Positions 44,888 through 56,361 of a DNA stretch of 64,000 bases are shown one piece after another (positions within the stretch are counted from its first letter, which is position 1; each line of letters starts with the position of its first letter). The notes below the pieces were generated by a model. The model searched no databases. It saw only the letters and a list, made by a program, of their open reading frames with translations, and was not told the DNA's origin. The DNA is from Dugong dugon (Eukaryota > Chordata > Mammalia > Sirenia > Dugongidae). The stretch is from positions 13,441,001 to 13,505,000 of the forward strand of contig CM057482.1 in the NCBI GenBank assembly GCA_030035585.1, written 5' to 3'. Both the position numbers and the translations under genes were made by a program.

Positions 44888-45999
44888 ACTTTAAATTGGC
44901 ATCATTATTACTCACTGCCATCGAATCATAGCGTTCTGACTCACACTGACCCTCTAGGACAGAGTACAACTGCCCCATAGGGTTTCCAAGGTTGTAATTT
45001 TTTTAAATGTTATTTTCTTTTTTTTATATATAACTTTTTTTTTAATGGAACTTTAGATGAAAGTTTACAGAACAAACTAGCTTCTCATTAAACAGTTAGT
45101 ACCTATATTGTTTTATGACATTGGTTAACAACCCAATGACATGTTAGTACTCTCCTTTCCCAACCGTGGGTTCCTTATAACCAGCTTTCGTGTCCTCTCC
45201 TGCCTTCTAGTCCTTGCCACTGGGCTGGTGTGACCCTTTAGTCTCGTTTTGTCCTATGGGTCTGTCTAATCTTTGGCTTAAAGGTGAACCTCCGGAGTGA
45301 CTTCATTACTGAGCTAAAAGGTTGTCCGGGGTCCGTACTCTCAGGGTTTCTCCAGTCTCTGTCAGGCTGTAAGTCTGGTCTTTTTTTGAGTTAGAATTTT
45401 GTTCTACATTTTTATCCAGCTCTGTCCGGGACCCTCTGTTGTGATCCCTGTCAGAGCAGTCAGTGGTGGTAGCCGGGCACCATCTAGTTGTACTGGACTC
45501 CGTCTGGTGGAGGCTGGGTAGTTGTGGCCTATTAGTCCTTTGAACTAATCTTTCCCTTGTGACTTTAGTTTCTTCATTTTCCCTGCTCCTGAAGGGGTGA
45601 GATCAGTGGAGTATCTTAGATGGCCACTTACAGGCTTTTAAGACCCCAGATGCTACTCACCAAAGTAGAATGCAGAACATTTTCTTTATAAACTATGTTA
45701 TGCCAATTGAGGTAGATGTTCCCTGAGACCATGATCCCCACAGCCCTCTGCCCAGCAATTCAGTCCCTCAGGGAGTTTGGATGTGTCTGTGGAGCTTCCA
45801 TGACCTTTCCTTGTACAAGTTGAGCCGGCTTCCCCAGTATTGTGTACTGTCTTACCCTTCACCAAAGTTGCCACTTACCTGTTGCCTATTTAGTGTTTTC
45901 CTCTCCCCTCCCTTCCCCTCCCTCATAACCATCAAAGATTGTTTCTTTTTGTGTGTAAACCTTTTCATGAGTTTTTATAGTAGTGGTCTCATACAATAT

Positions 46000-48900
46000 T
46001 TGTCCTTTTGTGATTGAGTTATTTCACTCAGCGTAATGCGCTCAGATTCATCCATGTTGTGAGATGCTTCACAGATTCATCATTGTTCCTTACGGTTGTG
46101 TAGTATTGCATTGTGTGTATGTACCATAGCTTGTTTATTCATTGGTTTGTTGATGGGCATCTAGGTTGTTTCCATCTTTTTGCTATTGTGAACAATGCTA
46201 CAGTGAACATGGGTATGCATATGTCTATTCGTGTGATGGGTCTTATTTCTCTAGGATATATTCCTAGGAGTGGGATTGCTAGATCATATGGTATTTCTAT
46301 TTCTAGCTTTCTAAGGAGGCACCATATCATTTTCCAAAATGGCTATATCATTTTGCATTCCCACCAGCAGTGCATAAGAGTTCCAATCTCCCCACAGCCT
46401 CTCCAACATTTGCTATTTTCTGGTTTTTTTGATTTGCGACGGTAATGCCGGGGTGAGATGGTATCTCATTGTGATTTTGATTTGCATTTCTCTAATGGCT
46501 AGTGATTGGGAGCATTTCCTCATGTGTCTGTTAGCCGCTTGAATCTCTTCTTTAGTGAAGTGTCTGTTCATTTCCTTTGCCATTATTTAATTGGGTTGTG
46601 TGTCTTTTTTTGTAGAGATGTTGGATTTTCCTGTAGATTTTAGAGATTAGATCTTTGTCAAATTGTAATAGCCAAAAAATTTTTCCCAGTCTGTAGGTTC
46701 TCTTTTTACTCTTTTGGCGAAGTCTTTTGATGAGCATAAGTGTTTAACTTTCAGAAGATCCCAGTTATCTAGCTTATCTTCTGGAGTTTGTGTGTTGTTA
46801 GTTATGGTTTGTATCCTGTTAATGCTGCATATTAGGGTCTCCAGCATTGATCCTATTTTTTCTTCTATGATCATTATAGTTTTTGGTTTTATATTCAGGT
46901 CTTTGATCCATTTTGAATTAGTTTTTGTGTATGGTGTGAGGTATGGGTCCTTGTCTTAGGCTGGGTTCTCTAGAGAAGCAAAACCAGTAAAGTGTATAAA
47001 TATATATATAGCGAGCGAGCGAGAGAGATTTATATCAAGGAAACAGTTCATACGATTGTAGAGGCTAGAATGTCCCAAGTCCATGGATCAGGGTAGAAGC
47101 CTCTCCTAAGTCATGCAGCTGCAGAAGCTGGTGAGCCCAAGATAAGCAGATCAGAGAGCAGGGCTCCTCTCACAGTCTGTGAATGTTGATGAATCCTGAG
47201 ATCGGCAGGCAAGACCACAAGGTTTCTCCTGACTCACGTTGCTGCAGGGGCCAGTGAACCCAAGATCGGCAAGTCAGAGAGCAGGGCTCCGCTCACAGGC
47301 TGTGAAGATCGACAAATCCCAAGTTCAGCAGATAAGCTAACAGCTCAAGTCCCAAGAACCAGAGATGAGACGACAGGAAGCAGCCACAGGATCCAGAGTG
47401 AGCAAAAAGCCAGAACGTGGGCTTGTATTCAGATGCGGGCCACACCCCCAAGGAGACTCCCTTTCATCTGATTGGCTACTCACAGTATATTCAATCATGG
47501 GAGCGATCATATTAAAACACTGAGAATCATGGCCCAGCCAAGTTGACACACAATCTTAACCATCACAGTCCTGTTTCATTTTCTGCAGATGGACATCCAG
47601 TTTTGCCAGCACCATTTGTTAAAAAGACTCTCTTTTCCCCACTTGATGGACGTTGGGCCTTGTCAAAGATCAGGTGACCGTAGATGGATGGATTTACATC
47701 TAGGTTCTCAATTCTGTTCCATTGCTCAATGTATCTGTCATTGTACAAGTACCAGGCTGTTTTGACTACTGTAGCTGTATAGTAGGTTCTCAGGTTAAGT
47801 AGTGTGAGTCCTCCTACTTTATTCTTCTTCTTCAACAATGCTTTACTTATCCAGGGCCCCTTCCCTTTCCGTATAAAGTTAATGATTGTTTTTTCCATCT
47901 CTTTAAAGAATGTTGTTGGTATTTGGATCGGGATTGCATTGTATTTGTAAATTGCTTTGGGTAGAATTGTCATTTTCACAATATTGAGTCTACCTCTCCA
48001 TAAGCATGGTATGTTTTTCCGTTTATGTAGATCTCTTTTGGTTTCTTGCAGTAGTGTTTTGTAGTTTTCTTTGTATAGGTCTTTTACATCCCTGGTTAGA
48101 TTTATTCCTGAAGTATTATTTTTTTAGGGGCTATTATAAAAGGTATTGTTTTCCTGATTTCCTTTTTGTCATTCTTTTTGTCGGTGTATAGGAATCCAAC
48201 TGATTTTTCTATGTTTAGCTTGTATCCTGCTACTGTGCTGAATCTATTGGTTCCAGTAGTTTTCTCATGAAGTCTTTTGGGATTTCTATATATAGTATCA
48301 TATCATCTGCAAATAGGAGCAGTTTTAGTTCTTCATTACCAGTTTGGTTGCCCTTTATTTCTTTTTCTTGCCTTATTGCTCTAGCTAGGACCTCCAGCAC
48401 AATGTTAAATAGGAGTGGTGATAAAGGACATCCTTGTCTTGTTCCTGTTCTCAAGGGGAATGTTTTTAGCTTTTCTCCATTAAGAAAGATGTTGGCTGTT
48501 AGTTTTGTATATATGCCCTTTATTATGTTGAAGAATTTCCCTTCCATGCCTATTTTATTGAGAGTTTTTTATCAGGAATTGTGTTGGACTTTGTCAAGTG
48601 CCTTTTCTGCGTTGATTGAGATGATCATGTGATTCTTTTCTTTTATTTATGTGGTTGATTACATTGATTGATTTTCTAATGTTGAACCATCCTTGCATAC
48701 CTGGTATGAATCCTACTTGGTCGTGGTGTATTATTTTTTTGATATGATGCTGAATTCTATTGGCTAGAAGTTTGTTCAGAATTTTTGCATCTATATTAAT
48801 GAGAGATATTGGTCTGTAATTTTCTTTTTTTGTGGTGTCTTTGCCTGGTTTTGGTATCAGGGTTATGCTGGTTTCATAGAATGAGTTTGGAAGTATCCCT

Positions 48901-50397
48901 TCCTTTTCTATGTTCTGAAATAATCTGAGTAGTACTATAGTGTAAGCTCTTCTCCGAGTGTTTGGTAGAATTCTCCAGTGAAGACATCTGGGCCAGGGCT
49001 TTTTTTTTTGCTGGGAATCTTTTTTATTATCTTTTCAATTTCTTCTCTTGTTATGGGTCTGTTCAGATTTTCAGTGTCAATTTGTGATAGTTTGGGTAGG
49101 TAGTGTGTTTCTAGACATTTGTCCATTTCCTCTAGATTTTCAAATTGTTGTAGTATAGTTTTTTGTAATACTCTGTTATGATCCTTTTTATTTCAGTTGG
49201 GTCTGTTGTAATGTCCTCCATTTCATTTCTTATTTGGGTTATTTGCATCCTCTCCTGTTTTTCTTTTGTCAGTTTGGCTAGTGGTTTGTCAATGTTGTCG
49301 ATCCTTTCAAAGAACCAATTTCTGGTTTTGTTGATTCTTTCTATTGTTTTTCTATTCTCTATTTCATTTATTTCTGCCCTGATCTTTATTATTTCCTTTC
49401 TTCTAGTGGCTGTAGGCTTCTTTTGCTGTTCTTTCTATTTTTTAGAGTTGTGTAGCTAATGTTTGATTTTGTCCCTTTCTTCACTTTCGATGTGTACATC
49501 TGTTGCTATGAATTGACCTCTGATCACTGCCTTTGCTGTGTCCCAAAGGTTTTGATAAGACGTGTTTTCATTCTCGTTTGATTCTAGGAATTTTTGATTC
49601 AATCTTTGATTTCTTCTATTACTCAGTGGTTTTTTAGCAGGGTGTTATTTTGTTTCCATGTAATTGATTTTTTTCCCTTGCCCTTCCTGTTGTTAATTTC
49701 TACTTTGATGGTTGTGATCAGAGAACATACTTTGTATTATCTCAGTGTTTTAGATTTTGTTAAGGGTTGCTTTGTGGCCTAATATGTGGTCTATTCTGGA
49801 GAAAGTTACATGTGTGCTGGAAAAGAATGTGTACTTAGCAGCTGTTGGGTGGAGTGTTCTGTATATGTCTATGAGTTCAAGTTGGCTGATTGTGGCCTTT
49901 AGATCTTCTGTATCTTTGTTGAGTTTCTTTCTAGATGTTCTGTCCTATATAAAGAGTGGTGTGTTGAAGTCTCCTACTATTGGAACTGTCAATTTCTCTT
50001 TTCAGTGCTGTTAAAATTTGTTTTATGTATTTTGGAGCCCTTTCACTGGGTGCATAGATATTTATTATGGTTATGTCTTCATGCTTGATTGTCCCTTTAA
50101 TTATAGTACAGTGCCCTTCTTTGTCTTTTATGGTGGATTTTGTTTTAAAGTCCATTTTATCTGAGATTATTATTGCTACTTCTGCTCTTTTTTGGAGACT
50201 GTTTGCTTGATTTATTTTTTTCCATCCTTTGATTTTTAATGAATTTAAGTCTATGTTTCCAAGGTGCATCTCTTGTAGACAGCATATTAACGGATTCTGT
50301 TTTTTATCCATTCTGTCACTCTCTGTCTCTTTATAGCTGCATTTAGGCCATTTATGTTCAGTGTAATTTTTTATAGGTGTGAGTTTATTGTTGTCAT
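46000..50397 (-). pseudogene. L1 ORF2 remnant (endonuclease-reverse transcriptase)
   Basis: Start codon candidate at 50397. The N-terminal endonuclease piece (50311-49931) has LQEMHL where the family has an LQE-T-H motif. The reverse transcriptase piece (48547-48230) has '[12 protein letters not shown]' and the FADD catalytic motif. Further fragments are at 49126-48935, 47979-47563 and 46874-46552. The C-terminal piece 46330-46139 reads 'LAIPLLGIYP' and 'FTIAKRWKQP'. The frame changes repeatedly, and an LTR at 46952-47567 interrupts it. Confidence 0.92.
46947..47572 (-). repeat. LTR inserted in L1 ORF2, perfect 5-bp target duplication
   Basis: LTR 46952-47567, TGTCTTAGG to 'ccatcaca', flanked by GTCCT on both sides. 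The L1 reads across once it is removed. Its right end ('gagaatcatggcccagccaag') resembles the MaLR LTRs here, but its left part ('ggctgggttctctagag') belongs to another subfamily, also seen at 63803-64000. Contains a (GCGA)n-like run near 47011-47025. Confidence 0.92.
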
Positions 50398-50829
50398 TTT
50401 CTAGTGCTTTTTTTGTGGTGCTGACAATTTCTTTGTTCCTCTTAACCTCCTGTGCTGAATTCCTTTTGTTTGTGGATTTTGTTTTTCTTTTTTTCTTTTT
50501 TTTCCTAGATTTTGATTTTCCTGAAACTTTATGTTTTTCTTCTTTATTTTGATGAGTAGATTTGTTAAATTTCTTTGTGGTTACCTTGAAATTTACCCTT
50601 ATCTTCCTAAGTCTGAACCAGTCTATTATTACTTGCTATTGCCTTGCCTTCCTCTCTGTTAGAAAGTTCTATACCTACACCATTTATTCCCTCTTTTATT
50701 GTTCTGATGTTGTTGTCATTTGCAGATTAACCTCTCTGGTTCTTTGTTGTAAATCTTTTCGTTTTGAATAGTCCTTGAGAGTTCATTTCCTAGGTTGGTA
50801 TCTGACTGGTACAATCTTGTGTCCTAGAT

Positions 50830-51840
50830 TCAGGCTGTCATCTGATGTTGTTTATTCTCAAACTGAAGGACTCCCTTTAATAATTCTTGAAAGTTTGGTT
50901 TGGTTTTTACATATTGCCTTAATTTCTGCTTATCTGGCAATATCCTAATTTCATCATCATATTTGAATGAGAGTTTTGCAGGATATATTACTCTTGGTTG
51001 GCAATTTTTTTCTTTCAAAGTTTTATATATGCCATCCCATTGCCTTCTTGCCTGCATGGTTTCTGCCAAATAATCCAAGCTTACTCTTATTGTTTCCCCT
51101 GTGTATGTGACTTTTCATTTTTTAGAGCTGCTCTCAGGATTTTTTCTTTGTCTTTGGTTTTAGTGAGTGTGATTATGGTACGCCTTGGTGTTTTTCTTTT
51201 GGGGTCTATTCTATATGGGGTTCATTGAGTTTCTTGGATGATCAGCTTTTAATCCTTCATGATGTTAGGGAAGTTTTCTGTCAGCAATTCTTCAATAATC
51301 CTCTCTGTGTTTTCCGTTTTCTCCTCGTGTTCTGGAGCTCTGATCACTCGAAAATTTTTGCTTTTGATTGTATCCCACATAAGTCTCAGTGTTTCTTCAT
51401 TTTTCTTTGTTCTTTTTTCTGATTTTTCCACTTCAATTTCACTAATCCTGTCTTCCATTGTGTCAAACCTGTTCCTCAGCCCTTCTATGACCCTGTCCAT
51501 TTCTGAAATCTTGTTGTTTATCTTTTGGATTTCTAATTGTTGTGTTTGTATGATTTCTAGTTGTGAACTTATTTTGGCATTTTGTTCCTGTGTAATTTTC
51601 CTGAATTCTTCCATTTTTTGTCTGTATTTTCCATGAATTTATCTGCCTTTTGTATGAATTTGTCTGTTTTTTCCTCATTTTTGTCTGCTTTTTGCTTCAA
51701 CTCTTGGGTAGCTCTGAATATTAGAGATTTGAATTCCATATCAGGTAGTTATAGTGCCTTTTCTTCTGCTGGAAGGTCACCTGCTGTTTTATTTTGGACA
51801 CCTACTGGGACCATCCTGCCCTTTTTTAAAAAATATGTTT
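50830..51840 (-). pseudogene. L1 ORF1 remnant
   Basis: The piece 51614-51249 is a coiled-coil-rich stretch ('QKINNKISEMDRVIEGLRNR', then 'FRVIRAPEHEEKTENTERII') typical of the middle of ORF1p. The piece 51078-50830 ('ARRQWDGIYKTLKEKN', 'YPAKLSF') is the C-terminal domain. The N-terminus continues into other frames up to about 51840. RNA-binding chaperone of the L1 particle in intact copies; broken here. Confidence 0.9.
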
Positions 51841-51849
51841 TGATATTGT

Positions 51850-53428
51850 CTGCTGTCTTTGGGACATTCAGTAGTTATTTTCTTTGTTTATTGATTGTAA
51901 ATTTGTTTTGTCCTGCTTTTTTTGTTTTATTTGGTTATGTCTGAGCAGGCGGGCTGTGCATTCTTTGTTGTTTGATTGTGGACAAAATATTTTTCACCTC
52001 CTTGTTCAATGGGCAGGGCCAGTCTCTCAGTTGTGGTGCAGCAGGGCAGGTCCAACTGAAGGGGAGGGGCTGGGATGGGTTGTATGTGGCACGTACTTGG
52101 GCCAGCTGACAAGATGAACCAGTGATCCCTGCAGGACAGCCTCCAGTAGGTCATGCCTTTGCTGTTCGGGAGTGCAATGTTCAGCACACAGTGCAGATAG
52201 GAGCAGGGAAGGCGAGGGGGAGGTTGAGATGTGTGCAGCTAGGTTGGGTATGGAAAAGGAGAGAGAAGAGAGAAACAGTAGCAAAAAAAAAGTGCTGAGG
52301 GAGCTTGCCAGTTGGAGTAGAAAGACAAGAAACCGAGAAATGGAGAAAAACAAAAAGCAAAAATAAATAAATAAAAAGTTTTAAAAATGTAAAAAAAATT
52401 GTCTCCAGGGATCTCACCAGCACAACTGTGCAGAAGGGGGAAGCAGCTCCCACGCTGTGCAGTACAGCCTGGCTAGAAGGGGTGGAGATTATACACAGCA
52501 CCAGGTATTCAGGAGACAGGAAAAGAAGGTAAGTAGAAAGAGATGAGAAATCGAAATGAAGAAAAATAAAAAGGAAAGAAAAAACAAATAAAGAAAAAAA
52601 AAAAATCCCCCAGGGATCCCACCAGTGTGGCAACATGGACTGAGGAAGCGAACCAGGAATCAGTTCCCCAGCTGAACAGCACTTCACAGCCTGTCATAAA
52701 GAAGCAAAGATGGCACATGGAGTCAGGTGTTCAAGAGAAAGGAGGGGGAGGAGGTGAGAGGCAGGGAAGAAACCAAAAGAGGCTGAAAAAAGCAATACCA
52801 GCAACAAATAAATGGCAGTGAAGAAGCCAGCCGGTGTGGGCGGGGCAAATCCTTCTGGCATGGAACTAGTGCCTCCCGAGCTGTGGTTGAGGCCCACTGG
52901 GAAACAGTGGATCAGCCCACTGGGAGCTGGGAATCAGGTCTCTGGGAAGCTGGGAATCAGCCTGCTGGGAAGTCAGGAATCGGTCTTCCAGGAAGCCGGG
53001 AATGAACCCACTGGGAAGCCTCTGATCGGCCAGCCAGGAAGCAGCAAAAGTCAAGCAGGGGAAGGCAGGATAGGGGGTGGGAAAGCGTGTCTCACTGGTT
53101 ACCAGGTGCTCTGTCTCCTTCTGGGAGCTCCGTGAATCTGCTTTCCCGTACTCCCTGTCCACTGATTTCTGACCAGAGTCCAAGATGGCAGACTCGTGCT
53201 GTGTTAGCTGATAGGGGACTTCGCTCATAACTCTCCTCACTCTTTGTTCTCTGTCAGTTTCTTATACCATTTTGGTGCTTGGTTGGGTTCTCTGTCTCTT
53301 CGTTTGACACTTAAGGTTCCAGGGTTGATATTTGTCTGTTGTACTTAGTTTTTTGGGTCTTTGCTGTGGATGGATGGCATTGTGCTTCAGTCTATAGCAC
53401 TATGTTGGCTCTGCCTCTTTTTTTTCCC
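51850..53428 (-). promoter_or_regulatory. L1 5' leader with two kinds of tandem repeat
   Basis: In functional L1s the leader carries the internal promoter. Two repeat arrays are visible. One is a 23-bp unit ('ctgggaagctgggaatcag' plus four bases) repeated about seven times at 52894-53045; unit starts fall at 52897, 52920, 52942, 52965, 52988, 53011 and 53034. The other is a larger unit of about 205 bp, with 'ccagggatc' at 52405 and 52610, each copy ending in an A-rich tract. Whether this copy drives transcription is not known. Confidence 0.7.
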
Positions 53429-53557
53429 CCAAGGTTGTAATCTTTACAGAAGCAGATTACCACATCTTTCTGGCTTGTGGGTTCGAACAGCCAACATTTT
53501 GGTCAGCAGCCAAGTGCTTAACCACTAGGCAACCAGGGCTCCTGGCATCATTATTAC

Positions 53558-53984
53558 ATAACCCTTAATATACATTGTATTCCACGTGAAAGTTAATTCG
53601 GACGCTTCTAATTCTACAGTTGCCTTCATCACACACACAAGCAGACCCATCTACATACGTTCAGTTCAAAATTGTTCTTGAGCCCATTTGGGGCCCAATT
53701 TATGTCTCCAACCTCTGTGGTATTACATCTTCCGGCATTTAAACAGTAAATTTGTAACAAATAATGATAACACAGTGGTTGTAAGAACTTGAATTACTAC
53801 AGTGCTGTCATTTTATGTGACTACCTGGAGTTTTTGTGTTTAAAATTTTTATTTAATAAGTAGAAATTCCAGCACACATATGAAATATTTTATGATTTTA
53901 AATATCTTGTATTTGAAATTTATTCTTTTAAAATTGTTAATTGTTTTAAAACTAAAGAACAAATTAAGAGAATAGTAACTGCTG
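53558..53984. other. AT-rich spacer
   Basis: Nothing recognised. Confidence 0.4.
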
Positions 53985-55982
53985 TTGTTAGGTGCCATCG
54001 AGTCGGTTCCAACTCATAGCAACTCTATGTGCAACAGAACGAAACACTGCCCAGCCCTGTGCCATCCTCAAAATTGTTGTTATGCTTGAGCCCATTGTTG
54101 CAGCCACTGTGTCAATCCATCTCCTTGAGGGTCTTCCTCTTTTTTCGCGGACCCTCTACTTTACCAAGTATGATGTCCTTCTCCAGGGACTGTTCTCTCC
54201 TGATAACATGTCCAAAGTAAATGAGACGAAGTCTTGCCATCCTTGCTTCTAATCAGCATTCTGGCTGTATTTCTTCCAAGATAGATTTGTTCATTCTTCT
54301 GGCAATCCATGGTATATTTGATATTTTTCACCACACCATAATTCAAAGGCATCAATTCTTCGGTCTTCCTTATTCATTGTCCAGCTTTCACAAGCATATG
54401 AGGCCACTGAAAATACCATGGCTTGGATCAGGGTCATCTTAGTCCTTAAACTGACATGTTTGCTTTTTAACATTTGAAAGAGGTCTTTTGCAGTAGATTT
54501 GCCTAATGCAATGCATCCTTTGATATCTTGACTGCTGCTTCCATGGGCGTTGATTATGGATCCAAATAAAACTAAATCCTTGACAACTTCAATCTTTTCT
54601 CCATTTATCATGATTATTGGTCCAGTTGTGAGGATTTGTTTTCTTTATGTTGAGGTGTAATCCATACTGAAGGCTGTGGTCTTTGATCTTCATCAATAAG
54701 TGCTTCAAGTTGTCTTTGCTGTCAGCAAGCAAGGTTGTGTCACTGCAGGTTGTTAATGAGTCTTCCGCCAATCCTGATGCCCTGTTCTTCTTCATATAGT
54801 CCACCTTCTTGGATTATTTGCTTGGCATACAGATTGAATAAGTATGGTGAAAGGGTACAACCCTTACATACACCTTTCTTAACTTTAAACCACGCAGTGT
54901 CTCCTTGTTCTGTTTGAAGACTGCCTCTTGGTCTAAGTACAGGTTCCTCATGAGCACAATTAAGTGTTCTGGAATTCCCGTTCTTTGCAATGTTATCCAT
55001 AGTTTGTTATGATCCACACTGTTGGATGCCTTTGCATAGTTAATAAAATACAGGTAAAAATCTTTCTGGTGTTCTCTGCTTTCAGCCATGATCCATCTGA
55101 CGTCAGCAGTGATATCCCTTGTTCCACGTCCTCTTCCGAATCCAGCTTGAATTTCTGGCAGTTCCGCTTTTGAATGATCTTCAGCAAAATTTTACTTGCA
55201 TGTCATATTAATGGCATTGTTTGATAATTTCTGCATTTGGTTGGATCACCTTTCTTTAGAATGGGTACAAATACAGATGTCTTCCAGTCAGTTGGCCAGG
55301 TAGCTGTCTTCCAAATTTCTTGGCATAGATGAGTGAGTGCTTCCAGAGCTGCATCTGTTTGTTGAAACATCTCAATTGGCTTTCCGTCAGTTCCTGGAGC
55401 CTTGTTTTTTGCCAATGCCTTCAGTGCAGCTTGGACTTCTTCCTTCAGTACCATAGGTTCTTAATCATATGCTACCATTTCAGCTCACTAACGCCTAGGA
55501 TATCAATGTTTATGTGTTTCATTTCATTTTTGATGACTTTCAATTTTCCTAGATTCATACTTTGTCCATTCCACCTTGTGTATTAATGAGTGTTTGCAGC
55601 TGTTTCTTCTCATTTTGAGTCGTGCCACATCAGCAAATGAAGGTCCCAAAAGCTTGACTCCATTCATGTCATTAAGGCCGACTTAGTTTGAGGAGGCAGC
55701 TCTTTCCCAGTTGTATTTTGAGTGCCTTCCAACCTGAGGGGCTCATCTTCTGGCACTATTTCAGATAACGTTCTACTACGATTCATAAGGTTTTCACTGG
55801 CCAATCTTTTCAGCAGTAGACTGCCAGGCCCTTCTTCCTAGTTTGTCTTAGTCTGGAAGCTCCACTGAAACCTGTCTACCATGGATGACCATGCTAGTAT
55901 TTGAAATACCAATGGCAAAGCTTCCATTATCACAGCAAAACACAAGCCACCACAGTACGACCAACTGACAGACACGTGGTGG
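53985..55982 (-). mobile_element. RTE LINE with both ends but an internal deletion
   Basis: Antisense. The 3' tail at 53985 is 'gctgttgttaggtgccatcg' and the 5' end at about 55982 has 'gacacgtggtgg'. RT pieces in order: 55454-55203 ('KNKAPGTDGKPIEMFQQ', 'KKGDPTKCRNYQ'), 55187-54814, 55000-54740, 54804-54589 and 54611-54291 (C-terminal, 'ESWTMNKEDRRIDAFELW'). Just upstream the leader runs only to an endonuclease start ('NIDILGVSELKW', about 55483-55518). It then jumps to the RT region near 55481, so most of the endonuclease is missing. The frame is also broken. Confidence 0.88.
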
Positions 55983-56029
55983 TTAGTTAATAATAATATG
56001 TCGATATTGGTTCGTTAGTTATGACAAAC

Positions 56030-56160
56030 ATACCATATTAATGTAAGATGTTAACAACAGGGGAAACTGGGTGGGGGTGAGAGGGAATACGGGAACTCAC
56101 TACTGTTGGCTTCATTTTTCTGTAAATCTAAAATTAAAAAGTTATGTTTAAAAAATAATT
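56030..56160 (+). repeat. Old LINE 3' end
   Basis: 'atgttaacaacaggggaaac', 'gagggaatacgggaactc' and 'tctgtaaatctaaaatt' look like the terminal part of the family also seen near 16500-17300. Confidence 0.45.
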
Positions 56161-56361
56161 GGCTCCAGCATTAAATATGCTGGGAAATCATGCTTAAAGA
56201 TAAACAAAACTTTAGGTTTGAAATCTGCCAGCCCTAGAGGTCTTCTGTAGTCCCTTGCAGGGACTCTCTGTCTTCATGCCCCTCCTGTAGTCCCCCAAGT
56301 AGCTCCTCTAGGCCATAACCCTTGGAGTTATGAGCTATTTTACCGTCTTTCAATTTCTTTC
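56161..56361. other. Spacer, nothing recognised
   Basis: No gene or repeat assigned. Confidence 0.4.

Larger units (their letters stand above)
45001..53428 (-). mobile_element. Full-length, inactive L1 retrotransposon
   Basis: Antisense L1 of about 7.8 kb once the inserted LTR (46952-47567) is removed. Order on the minus strand: 5' leader (53428 to about 51850), ORF1 remnant, ORF2 remnant, 3' UTR (about 45990-45001). It starts with a G/A-rich end (reverse complement of 'gaggc' then 'tttttttccccc'). The target duplication is CCAAGGTTGTAATTTTT-like (44986-45000) versus CCAAGGTTGTAATCTTT (53429-53445), inside the AfroSINE. Many stops and frameshifts: dead, but structurally complete. Confidence 0.95.
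44897..53557 (-). repeat. AfroSINE, long form, split by a full-length L1
   Basis: SINE pieces 44912-45000 and 53429-53542 join into one complete antisense copy. TGGCATCATTATTAC occurs at 44897-44911 and 53543-53557, a perfect 15-bp duplication. The L1 is between them. Confidence 0.95.

Noticed and set aside
52181..52687. 168-residue frame rich in F, L and S
   Set aside because: This frame runs through the A-rich, repeat-bearing L1 leader, where T-rich codons give artificial hydrophobic runs. Not a membrane protein gene.
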